Shown here: one piece after another, positions 7,394-13,810 of the stretch
Position numbering within the stretch: the first letter of the stretch is position 1
Layout of the letters: each line of letters begins with the position of its first letter
IMG/VR virus record: IMGVR_UViG_3300035703_000441
Location: 1 to 21,341 of that record
DNA: 21,341 nt
Strand: one strand, 5' to 3'
From: a virus
Position numbers and translations under genes: made by a program
Notes under the pieces: generated by a model
What the model was told of the DNA's origin: nothing
Database searches by the model: none
Seen by the model: the letters and a program-made list of their open reading frames with translations, nothing else

Positions 7394-9615
7394 TGGTAAA
7401 CCTCCACGCCACGGGGCAGATCAGCAGTGGCCGGGGCGTTCACGTAAACGTTCCAGTCCTTCTCAGCCAAGTTTTGTGTTGCGTTCGCCAAGAGTTCGGT
7501 CCACTTAGATAAGGACTGGTTGACCTTGAAGAGGTCGTTGTTGGCTTTGGCAAGATCGGCGTATTGCCTGTTGATGTCCTCGGGAGCACGCAGCTCTTGC
7601 CGTGCAGCTGTGATGAACTCGTTGATCTGGCTGTTGCGCTGCGTAAGACCGCCACGGAAGGTGGCAGTCACGCCAAGCTGCTTTGCCAGATCGCTTGCTT
7701 CTCGCAGCAAGTTCACGTTGGCAGCCTGTTGCCGCTCACGGGCTTGCTGGGGGTCAATGAACTTATTGATGCCCTCAGCGCTACCGCGTGCGGCGTTTAG
7801 GGCAGTGACGGAATCTTCAATGCTGCGGCTGATGCTGCGCACCGCATCTTGTGCGGACCTAAAAGCGTCCTCTAAGTCAGCCTTGGTCTTAGCTGCAGAC
7901 AGCTGAACATTGGCTGCTGCTTGCTGTGAGGCGTTGAAGAGGCTGGTGTTGCCGGGGTCAGCGCGGAGGGCGGCTTGGGCGTCTTGCTCAGCTCGTTTGG
8001 CATCCTCCAGCGCTTTGACAGCTTGCAACGCGCCAATGCCAGTACCAGTCAAGCTGCCGCGCTGCTGTTGGATGGCGATCTCCTCTTGAATACTACGAAG
8101 CTGATTTGCAGCAGCAATACTTTCGGCAAAACGCTGGCCATCGGTCTTCTTCAGCTCATTGAGTCGCGTTTGCTTGTTGACGATCTCTTGCGAGATGTCT
8201 GCATAGCGCTGACTATCGACCGCCAATGCCTTCTGCTCTGAAGACAAAGCTTTTATGGCTTCTTGAATGTTTTCAACGCTGTCACGTCCTTTTTTCTGCT
8301 CTGCAGCAACACGAGCGGCCTCTGCCGCTTGTGCTTTCAGCTCTGTGACTGCATCCTTATTTTTGGCCCTGAACTCTTCGGCAAGTTTCGGCAAGCGTTC
8401 TAGCGCTCGCTCCAAACCTTTGGCGTCGGGGAGAAAGCCTGTGCTGGTAAGTGTTAGTCCTTCAAGCTTGGCCGCATCAAAGAACAGAGCCCGTGCCTGC
8501 TCAGCGGTCAGCTGATACTGCTCAGCCAGTTGCCGCACCGATGCAACGGCCTCAATGCCCGCATCTGGAACTAGGCCAAGGTTGCCAAAGAGACCACCAA
8601 GGCCAAGCTTGTTGGCATCGATTCCAATCTGCAACCCACTCAACGCACCGGTCAGGTTCTTGACCTGCTCGGTAATGGTTGGCAGCAAAGTTTTTCCAAA
8701 GGATGTCTGCAGCTCGTCAAAAGCATTAGCCAGCTTTTGGAAGTTCTGAGCTGCAGTTGCCGAACCACCAGCACCTGCTGTCAGCTCATTAAGGCCTTTG
8801 GTCAGAGCAGGGAAAAACTCAGATGCTGTGAGCCTTCCAGACTCCACGAGCTTAATTAGCTCTTGCTGTGTGATGCCAAGCCCTTTGGCAGTAGCGCCAA
8901 AAGCAATCGGCAAGCGCTCACCAAGCTGACCGCGCAGTTCTTCCATCTGCACGGTGCCTTTGGCTGCAACCTGCTGCAGGGCCAGCAGTGAGCCATTGAT
9001 TTCATCGTTGCTCAGACCAAGAGCCTGCGCCGCCTTAGCGACAGCAGCGAACAGCTCTTTCTGCTGGTCAAGCGGAACATTGGCCGCCGAGGCTGCGGCT
9101 GTAAAGCTGCCAAAACTACCGGCCAGCGTTTTGAAGCTGAGGCCCAGCTGATCAGCCAAGCCCTTGGTAAAACTGAGTGCCTGCCCAGCACCTTGCTCAC
9201 CGAGCGTATTGCTGAGTTTCTTGCTAATACTTTCAAGCTCTACAGCAGCATTAACGGAGCCACGCAGAAACCCAGCAGCGGCAGCACCAATACCAATCGC
9301 AGCTAGCGCATCACCTAGGCCGCTGATGTCAAAGCTTGCTCGCTTTGCACTTTTGCCGACGTTTTCAATCCCAGCCGCCTGCTGCTGTGCAACGGTCAGA
9401 AACTTACCAGCCGTATCACGGGCACGTCCCTGCGTATCAATGAAATACTGCAGACCATTGGCAGCAGTCTGCACCGACTTGCCGGACGGTGTGAAGGCTT
9501 TTTCTACAGCCCTTCCAGTCGCTGTTGCCTGACGTTCTGCAGCTTGCAGGCCTGCTTTGAGCTGGGCATCATCAACACTGACTGTTAAGACAGCTGAGCC
9601 CAGACTCTCCGCCAC
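7390..9615 (-). CDS. Tape measure protein
   Basis: 741 residues, mostly helical. The segment about residues 120-290 matches the phage tape-measure domain: LESISKKLSNTLG, SFKTLAGSFGSFTAAA, KAAQALGLSNDEINGSLLALQQVAAKGTVQMEELRGQLGERLP and LTASEFFPALTKGLNEL. Long coiled-coil stretches follow (about 400-700). The protein sets tail length and passes through the tube during DNA injection; at about 0.15 nm per residue it predicts a tail near 110 nm. I prefer the GTG start at 9615. It lies 20 bases after a GGCAACTTA motif and after an AAGG, and an ATG at 9628 is out of frame. The last gene before the hub module; its stop overlaps the next start. Confidence 0.93.
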   Translation of the reverse strand: MAESLGSAVLTVSVDDAQLKAGLQAAERQATATGRAVEKAFTPSGKSVQTAANGLQYFIDTQGRARDTAGKFLTVAQQQAAGIENVGKSAKRASFDISGLGDALAAIGIGAAAAGFLRGSVNAAVELESISKKLSNTLGEQGAGQALSFTKGLADQLGLSFKTLAGSFGSFTAAASAANVPLDQQKELFAAVAKAAQALGLSNDEINGSLLALQQVAAKGTVQMEELRGQLGERLPIAFGATAKGLGITQQELIKLVESGRLTASEFFPALTKGLNELTAGAGGSATAAQNFQKLANAFDELQTSFGKTLLPTITEQVKNLTGALSGLQIGIDANKLGLGGLFGNLGLVPDAGIEAVASVRQLAEQYQLTAEQARALFFDAAKLEGLTLTSTGFLPDAKGLERALERLPKLAEEFRAKNKDAVTELKAQAAEAARVAAEQKKGRDSVENIQEAIKALSSEQKALAVDSQRYADISQEIVNKQTRLNELKKTDGQRFAESIAAANQLRSIQEEIAIQQQRGSLTGTGIGALQAVKALEDAKRAEQDAQAALRADPGNTSLFNASQQAAANVQLSAAKTKADLEDAFRSAQDAVRSISRSIEDSVTALNAARGSAEGINKFIDPQQARERQQAANVNLLREASDLAKQLGVTATFRGGLTQRNSQINEFITAARQELRAPEDINRQYADLAKANNDLFKVNQSLSKWTELLANATQNLAEKDWNVYVNAPATADLPRGVEVYQ

Positions 9616-9635
9616 AACACGCCTTCATGTGCTCT

Positions 9636-9644
9636 TAAGTTGCC
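9636..9644 (-). promoter_or_regulatory. Start-associated motif GGCAACTTA before the tape measure gene
   Basis: Exact copy of GGCAACYTA, 20 bases before the GTG at 9615. It is one half of a back-to-back pair in the 51-base divergent region; the other half is at 9654-9662 on the plus strand. No sigma-70 -10 hexamer is apparent in these 51 bases on either strand. Confidence 0.65.
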
Positions 9645-9653
9645 GCTGATCGC

Positions 9654-9662
9654 GGGAACCTA
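9654..9662 (+). promoter_or_regulatory. Start-associated motif variant GGGAACCTA before the plus-strand cassette
   Basis: Eight of nine positions match GGCAACCTA, and it is the only start-associated copy on the plus strand, in front of the only plus-strand genes. The gap to the ATG at 9667 is just 4 bases, the main spacing exception. It is separated from the minus-strand copy by 9 bases. Confidence 0.55.
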
Positions 9663-9666
9663 GGCC

Positions 9667-10062
9667 ATGACTAGCGATCTCGCTGCACTGGCCAACGCCA
9701 CTGCAATCTTCACGGTCCCAACCGTTGGCACAGTCACTGATCCCGTCACCGGCAACGTTGTGCCGGCCACGGAAACAGTCACGGTCAGCTTGTACCTGCG
9801 TCAAGGCAGCACCAGGGCCTTGGACTTTCCTGGCGTTGACACTGAAGTTGAGACCTACGAGGGCTATGCGGTCAGTCCGCAGGCACTGGATGCCCGCATT
9901 AAGCCCGGTGTGGTTGGCACGCTCAACTTCGCTGGTCAAGGCGCCATTGACTGCGAAGTGATCAACAGCCGCTACCCCTACGGCACCACGGGCCTGATCG
10001 GCAGCACCGTGCAGCAGGTGATCGGCGACAAGATCCGGCTGGCCCGCTACGTGCAAGGCTGA
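9667..10062 (+). CDS. Putative head closure / head-tail connector protein
   Basis: A 131-residue, beta-rich, soluble protein with TETVTVSLYLRQGS near its middle and DKIRLARYVQG at the end. Size and strand content fit the SPP1 gp16-like head closure proteins that plug the portal after packaging, and such genes normally sit directly before a gp10-like neck gene, as here. It reads on the plus strand, opposite to all its functional partners. The stop overlaps the next start as TGATG. The ATG has no Shine-Dalgarno but a motif copy 4 bases upstream. Function is inferred from size and context, not from a diagnostic motif. Confidence 0.6.
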   Translation: MTSDLAALANATAIFTVPTVGTVTDPVTGNVVPATETVTVSLYLRQGSTRALDFPGVDTEVETYEGYAVSPQALDARIKPGVVGTLNFAGQGAIDCEVINSRYPYGTTGLIGSTVQQVIGDKIRLARYVQG

Positions 10063-10496
10063 TGCCAGTTCAGGTCAAGGCCAACTTCAAGCTGACCGGC
10101 TGGAATGCCAATCAGCTCAAGCTGCGCGTGCCGCAGATCCTGACCACCTACGGCAAGGTCTTGGGTGATCAGCTCAAGGAAGAAATCAAGACGCCGCAGT
10201 TCAGGTGGCCTCGTGCCACCAAACGCCGCAATGGGCAGACCGTTACCAGTCCCCGAGACATCGTGGACCTTGGCGGTCTGCTGCGATCTCAGCGGCGTGA
10301 TCGCCCCAGTGCCACGCAGCTACGGTTTACGTGGAACACGCCCTATGCGGGTTTGATCCTGAATGGCTATGTCACAGGCATTAAAGGCACTGTGGTTGAT
10401 GGCCGGAACTGGATCAAACCAGCACTTGAAAAGCAACCGCTAGATCGCTTCTTTGCTGAGCAGTGGCGACGCCTAGACGGCATCGGCGGACTGTAG
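10062..10496 (+). CDS. HK97 gp10-like neck / tail completion protein
   Basis: A 144-residue basic protein. The features I associate with gp10-like phage proteins are an N-terminal helix (QILTTYGKVLGDQLKEEIK), a DIVDLGGLLRSQ element, WNTPYAGLILNGY with an aromatic loop, and a final RNWIKPALEK..LDRFFAEQW helix. These proteins act at the head-tail junction. Start overlaps the previous stop (TGATG), so the two plus-strand genes form a small coupled operon. It ends facing the tail tube gene, with a terminator hairpin in the gap. Confidence 0.72.
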   Translation: MPVQVKANFKLTGWNANQLKLRVPQILTTYGKVLGDQLKEEIKTPQFRWPRATKRRNGQTVTSPRDIVDLGGLLRSQRRDRPSATQLRFTWNTPYAGLILNGYVTGIKGTVVDGRNWIKPALEKQPLDRFFAEQWRRLDGIGGL

Positions 10497-10500
10497 ACAC

Positions 10501-10529
10501 AAAAAAGCGGCCATCTCCAGCTGGCCGCT
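10501..10529 (-). terminator. Rho-independent terminator after the tail tube gene
   Basis: An 8-bp perfect stem, AGCGGCCA with TGGCCGCT, and an 8-base loop, followed on the minus strand by TTTTTT (10506-10501). It lies 29 bases beyond the tail tube stop. On the plus strand the hairpin is not followed by a T run, so it should mainly stop leftward transcripts before they run antisense through the plus-strand cassette. Confidence 0.88.
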
Positions 10530-10542
10530 CTGCTGTCCACCC

Positions 10543-10558
10543 GACAACCTAAGTTGCT
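10543..10558. promoter_or_regulatory. Near-palindromic double copy of the start-associated motif, no gene attached
   Basis: The core CAACCTAAGTTG reads almost the same on both strands: GACAACCTA forward (10543-10551) and AGCAACTTA reverse (10558-10550). Each differs from the consensus at one position. It sits between the convergent ends of the neck gene and the tail tube gene, overlapping the last base of the tube stop codon. No start codon lies at the usual distance on either strand. Confidence 0.5.
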
Positions 10559-11037
10559 CAGGCGTTGGTCTCAGCAGACCAGGAATACGAGCCGTAGCCC
10601 GACAGGGTAAAGCTAACGGTGGCCACGTTGCCTGCAGCAATCGACTCCGAGAAGTCGGTCACGAAGGCCACGCCGGAGTGATATTCAGGGCTACCGGTGC
10701 TGCTCATCTCAGGCGATTCGCGATACCACTCAACAGTGGTGCCACCAGCGGCATTCAGGGCTGCGTTTTTCAGCACCGCATAACCAGCATCGTTCAGGTT
10801 CAGGTTCATCTCGCAGGGGATGGTGTAAGCCTGCGTGGTCACCAGCGAAGCGGTAAAGCCCAGCGTGCTGCCGTAGTCCTGCACTTCCTGCGTTTGGCTG
10901 GTGCCCTGGATGCCAGCGTTGGTCAGGGACAGCACCTCAGTCATGCCGGTGCTGGCAGTGGGGTTGGTGCTAGCGGTGGTGCCGGCCTTCACATAGAACC
11001 GATACCCCAGCGAGTTAAAAAAGGCACCGGTGGCCAT
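10558..11037 (-). CDS. Major tail tube protein
   Basis: A 159-residue beta-rich protein with the signature ending of tail tube proteins: GVAFVTDFSESIAAGNVATVSFTL followed by SGYGSYSW, and a central TIPCEMNLNLNDAGY segment. Tube proteins polymerise as stacked hexamers around the tape measure. It lies between the sigma-like gene and the terminator, and is the last gene of the right-hand minus-strand block. A GGCAACCTA copy lies 24 bases before the ATG; no Shine-Dalgarno is seen. High expression would be expected, which fits having its own motif and a strong terminator. No separate tail terminator gene was recognised nearby. Confidence 0.85.
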   Translation of the reverse strand: MATGAFFNSLGYRFYVKAGTTASTNPTASTGMTEVLSLTNAGIQGTSQTQEVQDYGSTLGFTASLVTTQAYTIPCEMNLNLNDAGYAVLKNAALNAAGGTTVEWYRESPEMSSTGSPEYHSGVAFVTDFSESIAAGNVATVSFTLSGYGSYSWSAETNA

Positions 11038-11061
11038 GACTTAAACCTGTGGCGTGTGCCT

Positions 11062-11070
11062 TAGGTTGCC
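11062..11070 (-). promoter_or_regulatory. Start-associated motif GGCAACCTA before the tail tube gene
   Basis: Exact copy continuing as AAGG, starting 1 base beyond the stop codon of the sigma-like gene and 24 bases before the ATG at 11037, slightly more than the usual 19-20. Confidence 0.62.
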
Positions 11071-11071
11071 C

Positions 11072-11650
11072 CTAACTAGCAGCAGCCTCTTCCTCAGCCT
11101 CAAGCACCTCCCACGGCGTCATGCGCGGGCACACGTGCAGATCAAAGCCCTTCACGTCGTGAGCCACGCCTGCGGTCGCTAAGAGAGCTTCCTTGAGGTC
11201 TTGCTTGCTGCAGCTCAGCTCCTTGCAGATTGCTGCTGGCTGCCAGCCCAACGCCATCAGCCGCCTGGCGTTATTGCCTAGCAGTCGCACCTTGTGGGTC
11301 GCCTTAATCGTCCAGTTGTGACCGCGCAGGAAGTGCAGCACCTCACCTTGAGCAAAGCTCCAGAAGATCGTGCTCAACTTCCCCTTCTCCGGGTTCCAGG
11401 CACGGCACGCCTTCAGAAAGGCGATGTCACAGCAGGAGAAGATGTCCTCCTTGGCCATGCAGTGGCTGTATTTCCGGCACAGCTTCCCGCCGAACATCTT
11501 GATCAGGCCGATGTTCTCGGCATACATGCGCCCAAACCGCCGCTGTTCCTCGCGGGTCAGTGGTTTAGCAAGGTGTCCTTCGCTGCGCTTTTTCTCCGGT
11601 GCAGCGGCCGGAGTGCTGAAGAAATCAAGCTGGCCTTCAGCAACGCGCAT
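11072..11650 (-). CDS. Phage sigma-factor-like protein (region 2 plus helix-turn-helix)
   Basis: 192 residues from ATG 11650. Residues about 44-118 follow sigma-70 region 2: ENIGLIKMFGGKLC, then EDIFSCCDIAFLKACRAWNPEKGK, then LSTIFWSFAQGEVLHFLR and NWTIK. This parallels the gl..A...fdp..G..FSTya...irGEi.hfLR pattern of group 3 sigma factors. Residues about 134-158 (GWQPAAICKELSCSKQDLKEAL) look like a helix-turn-helix that could stand for region 4. The predicted role is redirecting host RNA polymerase to phage late promoters. The frame opens farther up (11716), but that would overlap the adaptor gene by 61 bases; ATG 11650 lies 5 bases past its stop. A non-sigma DNA-binding protein is the alternative. 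Confidence 0.68.
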   Translation of the reverse strand: MRVAEGQLDFFSTPAAAPEKKRSEGHLAKPLTREEQRRFGRMYAENIGLIKMFGGKLCRKYSHCMAKEDIFSCCDIAFLKACRAWNPEKGKLSTIFWSFAQGEVLHFLRGHNWTIKATHKVRLLGNNARRLMALGWQPAAICKELSCSKQDLKEALLATAGVAHDVKGFDLHVCPRMTPWEVLEAEEEAAAS

Positions 11651-11655
11651 CTTCC

Positions 11656-12213
11656 CTAACTTCGGAGGACAGTGCGCGACCCGAAGGCTGACGCTGCGGT
11701 GCTGGTGCATAAGCATCCCAACACTTTAGTCAAGTGCGGTAGGACGTTTAATGCGTTCTTGCTATCAGCCTGTGGTGTTGTATTGAACTCCACGCTGATC
11801 ACATCAATCTGCGCACGCTTGAGGTTGGCATTCGGGATGCCGCTGATCAGTTCGCTACTGCCAGCGCCAGCGGTTGACAGAGCATTGCTATCACCGAGCA
11901 GGTATTCGGCCAGATCAAAGGTGGCCTGCTTGATCGGCTTGGGGATCTCGCTGCTGGTGAAGCTCCAGTCACCGCACTCCGCTTCCGTGCGAGGCCAGAG
12001 CAGCGCTTGCGTGCTGGCGGCTTTTTCACCGATGTAGCTCAGCTCATCGAGATAGCGCGTGGCCATGATCAGCGCACGACCTTTGTTGTCGGTGCTCGCT
12101 GAGGCCCAGTTGAGGGTGCCGAGGTACAGATCAGCCAGATCGTCCGCAGCCGCAACTGTCAGATAGCTGTTGGCGTTCGACGCACCAGCAGTAGCAACGA
12201 CAGTGACGGTCAT
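11656..12213 (-). CDS. Head-tail adaptor, DnaT-like family
   Basis: 185 residues with the pattern of the phage DnaT-like (PF20557-type) adaptor family: NSYLTVAAADDLADLYLG, W..AS.DNKGRALIMATRYLDEL, then QALLWPRTEAE and IPKPIKQATFDLAEYLL. In head-tail modules such proteins form the ring below the portal; the family name comes from similarity and does not imply DNA replication. It sits between the gp7/F-type head protein and the sigma-like gene. The ATG at 12213 is exactly 19 bases after a GGCAACCTA copy. The C-terminal 20 residues are low in recognisable features. Confidence 0.8.
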   Translation of the reverse strand: MTVTVVATAGASNANSYLTVAAADDLADLYLGTLNWASASTDNKGRALIMATRYLDELSYIGEKAASTQALLWPRTEAECGDWSFTSSEIPKPIKQATFDLAEYLLGDSNALSTAGAGSSELISGIPNANLKRAQIDVISVEFNTTPQADSKNALNVLPHLTKVLGCLCTSTAASAFGSRTVLRS

Positions 12214-12231
12214 AGCGGCACACCCTTGCCG

Positions 12232-13257
12232 CTAGGTTGCCCGTCTGGGCTTGGGTGACTGCCAGAGCTTGACGGCACGATCAAAGCTGATCTCACCGTC
12301 TACCAAGCGTTGACCAAGCTTCTTGCCAAAGATCGCCTGAGCAGTCTCGGGGTTGTCTTTGACCCACTGCTTGGCAGCCACCTTGAACGACAGCGCACCT
12401 TCAGCGCCATCACCATCAGCCAGGCGATTGGGCTGCACCGGGTTGCCCTGTGGATCGGTCATCGTCTCGTTGCGCCATTTCCAAGGCAGGACTACACATC
12501 TACACTGAAAATGCGGTGATACCTTCCGGTAAGTAGCTGGAAATCGCTTGCCATCCAGCTTCAAGCAGATTGGGCAAACGTCGGAATCCAGCACTGCAGT
12601 CCAGGCCAAGCCGTCCGGTCCCATCCAGTCAGGATCGGCTTCAAACTCATAGATCGCCTGCTGCGCGGCGTTGCCCACTTCCTGCACACCTGTGCGGATC
12701 AAGGCCTCCACGTTGTTCTCGGTGATGCGCACCACAGCGCTCTCGTAGGTGGCGAAGGTTTCACCGCCGATGTCCGAGAGGCCAAGGCGTGCAAAGCGCT
12801 CCACACGATCCGCGACAAGTGCCGGCAGGCTTTGCGTGAGCTGTGTGCTCAGCGTCTTGCCAGCCACCACCGCGTCATTAACGATGCGCTGCACCTGAGC
12901 CGTCGATGCGGACGCTGCACCTTCATTGATCAAATCACCGCCGGCCATGGTGACCATGCGGCGGGCAAAGCTCAGCTGCTGCTCTACAAACGGTCGCAGG
13001 GCGTCCTGCAGCGCAGCCAGTTGCGGCACACCGAAGCTCTCCTGCACGCTGCGGGCCACAGCCGCCACCACCGCATTGATGGTCTGCTCACGGCCTGGCC
13101 CAAAGCTCAGCACACCCGACTGACCGACGACGCGCTCTACAGCCGTCAGCGTCGTGCGCAGGTCTCGTAGTGCTTGCCTGATCAGGCGATCTTCCAGCTG
13201 TTTTTGCCGCAGCGCATTGCGAAGGAACTCCTCAACTTGCTGCGACAGATCAGCCAC
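12232..13257 (-). CDS. Head morphogenesis / minor capsid protein, SPP1 gp7 - Mu gpF type
   Basis: 341 residues. The C-terminal part has the family's zinc-type signature: WTAVLDSDVCPICLKLDGKRF with Cys228 and Cys231, followed by PHFQCRCVVLPW with His249, Cys252 and Cys254. The N-terminal two thirds are helical, as usual. Members bind the portal and act in prohead assembly and early DNA ejection. It starts with GTG at 13257 inside the end of the 45-residue gene (8-base overlap), with GAGGACAAGGGC as ribosome site. Its final codons GCA ACC TAG are themselves part of the next motif copy, so the protein ends Ala-Thr. Unusually, it follows the capsid gene instead of the portal. Confidence 0.9.
   Translation of the reverse strand: MADLSQQVEEFLRNALRQKQLEDRLIRQALRDLRTTLTAVERVVGQSGVLSFGPGREQTINAVVAAVARSVQESFGVPQLAALQDALRPFVEQQLSFARRMVTMAGGDLINEGAASASTAQVQRIVNDAVVAGKTLSTQLTQSLPALVADRVERFARLGLSDIGGETFATYESAVVRITENNVEALIRTGVQEVGNAAQQAIYEFEADPDWMGPDGLAWTAVLDSDVCPICLKLDGKRFPATYRKVSPHFQCRCVVLPWKWRNETMTDPQGNPVQPNRLADGDGAEGALSFKVAAKQWVKDNPETAQAIFGKKLGQRLVDGEISFDRAVKLWQSPKPRRAT
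12233..12241 (-). promoter_or_regulatory. Start-associated motif GGCAACCTA before the adaptor gene
   Basis: Exact copy, 19 bases before ATG 12213. It overlaps the last codons and TAG stop of the head morphogenesis gene, so the same bases serve as coding sequence and motif. Confidence 0.65.
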
Positions 13258-13387
13258 GCCCTTGTCCTCTTAGCTTTTTGCGCCCGTGGTTTGGCCGGCT
13301 GTGCTGGCCATACCCTTGTCGGGTCTTCTTGGGTTTGCCCTGAACAAAAAGGCGGGCAGTGGCACCCGCCTTAGCTTTGACGGCCAT
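13250..13387 (-). CDS. Small very basic peptide ending RGQGRG
   Basis: 45 residues, MAVKAKAGATARLFVQGK then PKKTRQGYGQHSRPNHG and a final RKKLRGQGRG. About a third of residues are Lys, Arg or His and almost none are acidic, so it should bind nucleic acid or an acidic partner. I recall similar small peptides near capsid genes of cyanophages, with the KKTRQG and RGQGR ends kept; that is memory, not a search. The start overlaps the preceding stop as TGATG and its end overlaps the head morphogenesis start by 8 bases, placing it in a tightly coupled head gene chain. AAGGTC upstream is a fair ribosome site. Confidence 0.72.
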   Translation of the reverse strand: MAVKAKAGATARLFVQGKPKKTRQGYGQHSRPNHGRKKLRGQGRG

Positions 13388-13644
13388 CAGACCTTGTAAG
13401 CAACGACCTTGCCAGAGGTGAGCGTCACCGAGGTGAACAGCCCATCAATGGCACCGCCTGCTGGGATGGGTACAGCAGAGAAGGTGTTGCCACTGGCGTT
13501 TTGAACCGTGGCGGTGTTGATCACGGATGCCTCAAGGGCATAGAGGCGAAAGAAGCGCCCGGTGTGGGCACTGGTGTCAGCGATCAACTCAAAGCCAGCA
13601 CTGCCAGGAGTGCCAGCGGTTTCAGTTGCGGGAAAGACTGACAT
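13387..13644 (-). CDS. Small head-associated protein, possible decoration protein
   Basis: 85 residues, beta-rich, starting MSVFPATETAGTPGS and ending AIDGLFTSVTLTSGKVVAYKV. Repeated short strands with Gly/Ser/Thr turns and no charged clusters suit a small capsid-surface or fibre-base protein. The strong GAGGAGGAAGG site and position two genes after the capsid gene suggest abundant synthesis, as expected for a decoration protein. The family pattern (FFRLYALE..., ...ITL.SG.V.AY) looks familiar from phage genomes but I cannot name it. Start overlaps the 51-residue gene's stop (TGATG). Confidence 0.78.
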   Translation of the reverse strand: MSVFPATETAGTPGSAGFELIADTSAHTGRFFRLYALEASVINTATVQNASGNTFSAVPIPAGGAIDGLFTSVTLTSGKVVAYKV

Positions 13645-13799
13645 CAGCCTTCCTCCTCAACCTTCTTGCGCCCGCGCTTGGGGGCTTCTTTCTGCTCAGG
13701 CATGGAGCAGACTTCCGGCTCTGTAGAAAGAGAGGCCACTGCCGAAGCAGCAGCCTCTTCCTCTTCACGACGAGCCAGGTTGAACCCGGTCAGTCCCAT
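13644..13799 (-). CDS. Small protein directly after the capsid gene, MGLTGFN type
   Basis: 51 residues starting MGLTGFNLARREEEEAAAS and ending APKRGRKKVEEEG: an acidic first half with a basic patch near the end. A conserved G..GFN..RR start is typical of short, poorly understood phage proteins just after the major capsid gene. ATG at 13799 is 11 bases beyond the capsid stop, preceded by a TGAGGTTG ribosome site. An AGCAACTTC resembling the start-associated motif lies 17 bases before the ATG, inside the capsid's last codons. The stop overlaps the next start. Confidence 0.7.
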   Translation of the reverse strand: MGLTGFNLARREEEEAAASAVASLSTEPEVCSMPEQKEAPKRGRKKVEEEG

Positions 13800-13810
13800 G
13801 AAGATCAACC

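Noticed and set aside
8576-8590. GGCAACCTTG inside the tape measure gene
   Set aside because: Mismatch in the CTA part and not at a gene boundary; taken as chance.
9625-10056. 143-codon minus-strand frame opposite the head closure gene
   Set aside because: If real, the plus-strand cassette would not be inverted, so I checked it. The plus frame overlaps its neighbour as TGATG and has normal protein composition, whereas the minus frame overlaps the tape measure motif and looks like a shadow.
10501-10529. Bidirectional terminator for the plus-strand cassette
   Set aside because: The hairpin is symmetric but the T run follows it only on the minus strand, so plus-strand termination is not supported.
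11651-11716. Upstream start of the sigma-like gene at 11716
   Set aside because: Adds 22 residues overlapping the adaptor gene's 3' end; ATG 11650 lies just past the adaptor stop and precedes the first protein-like segment.
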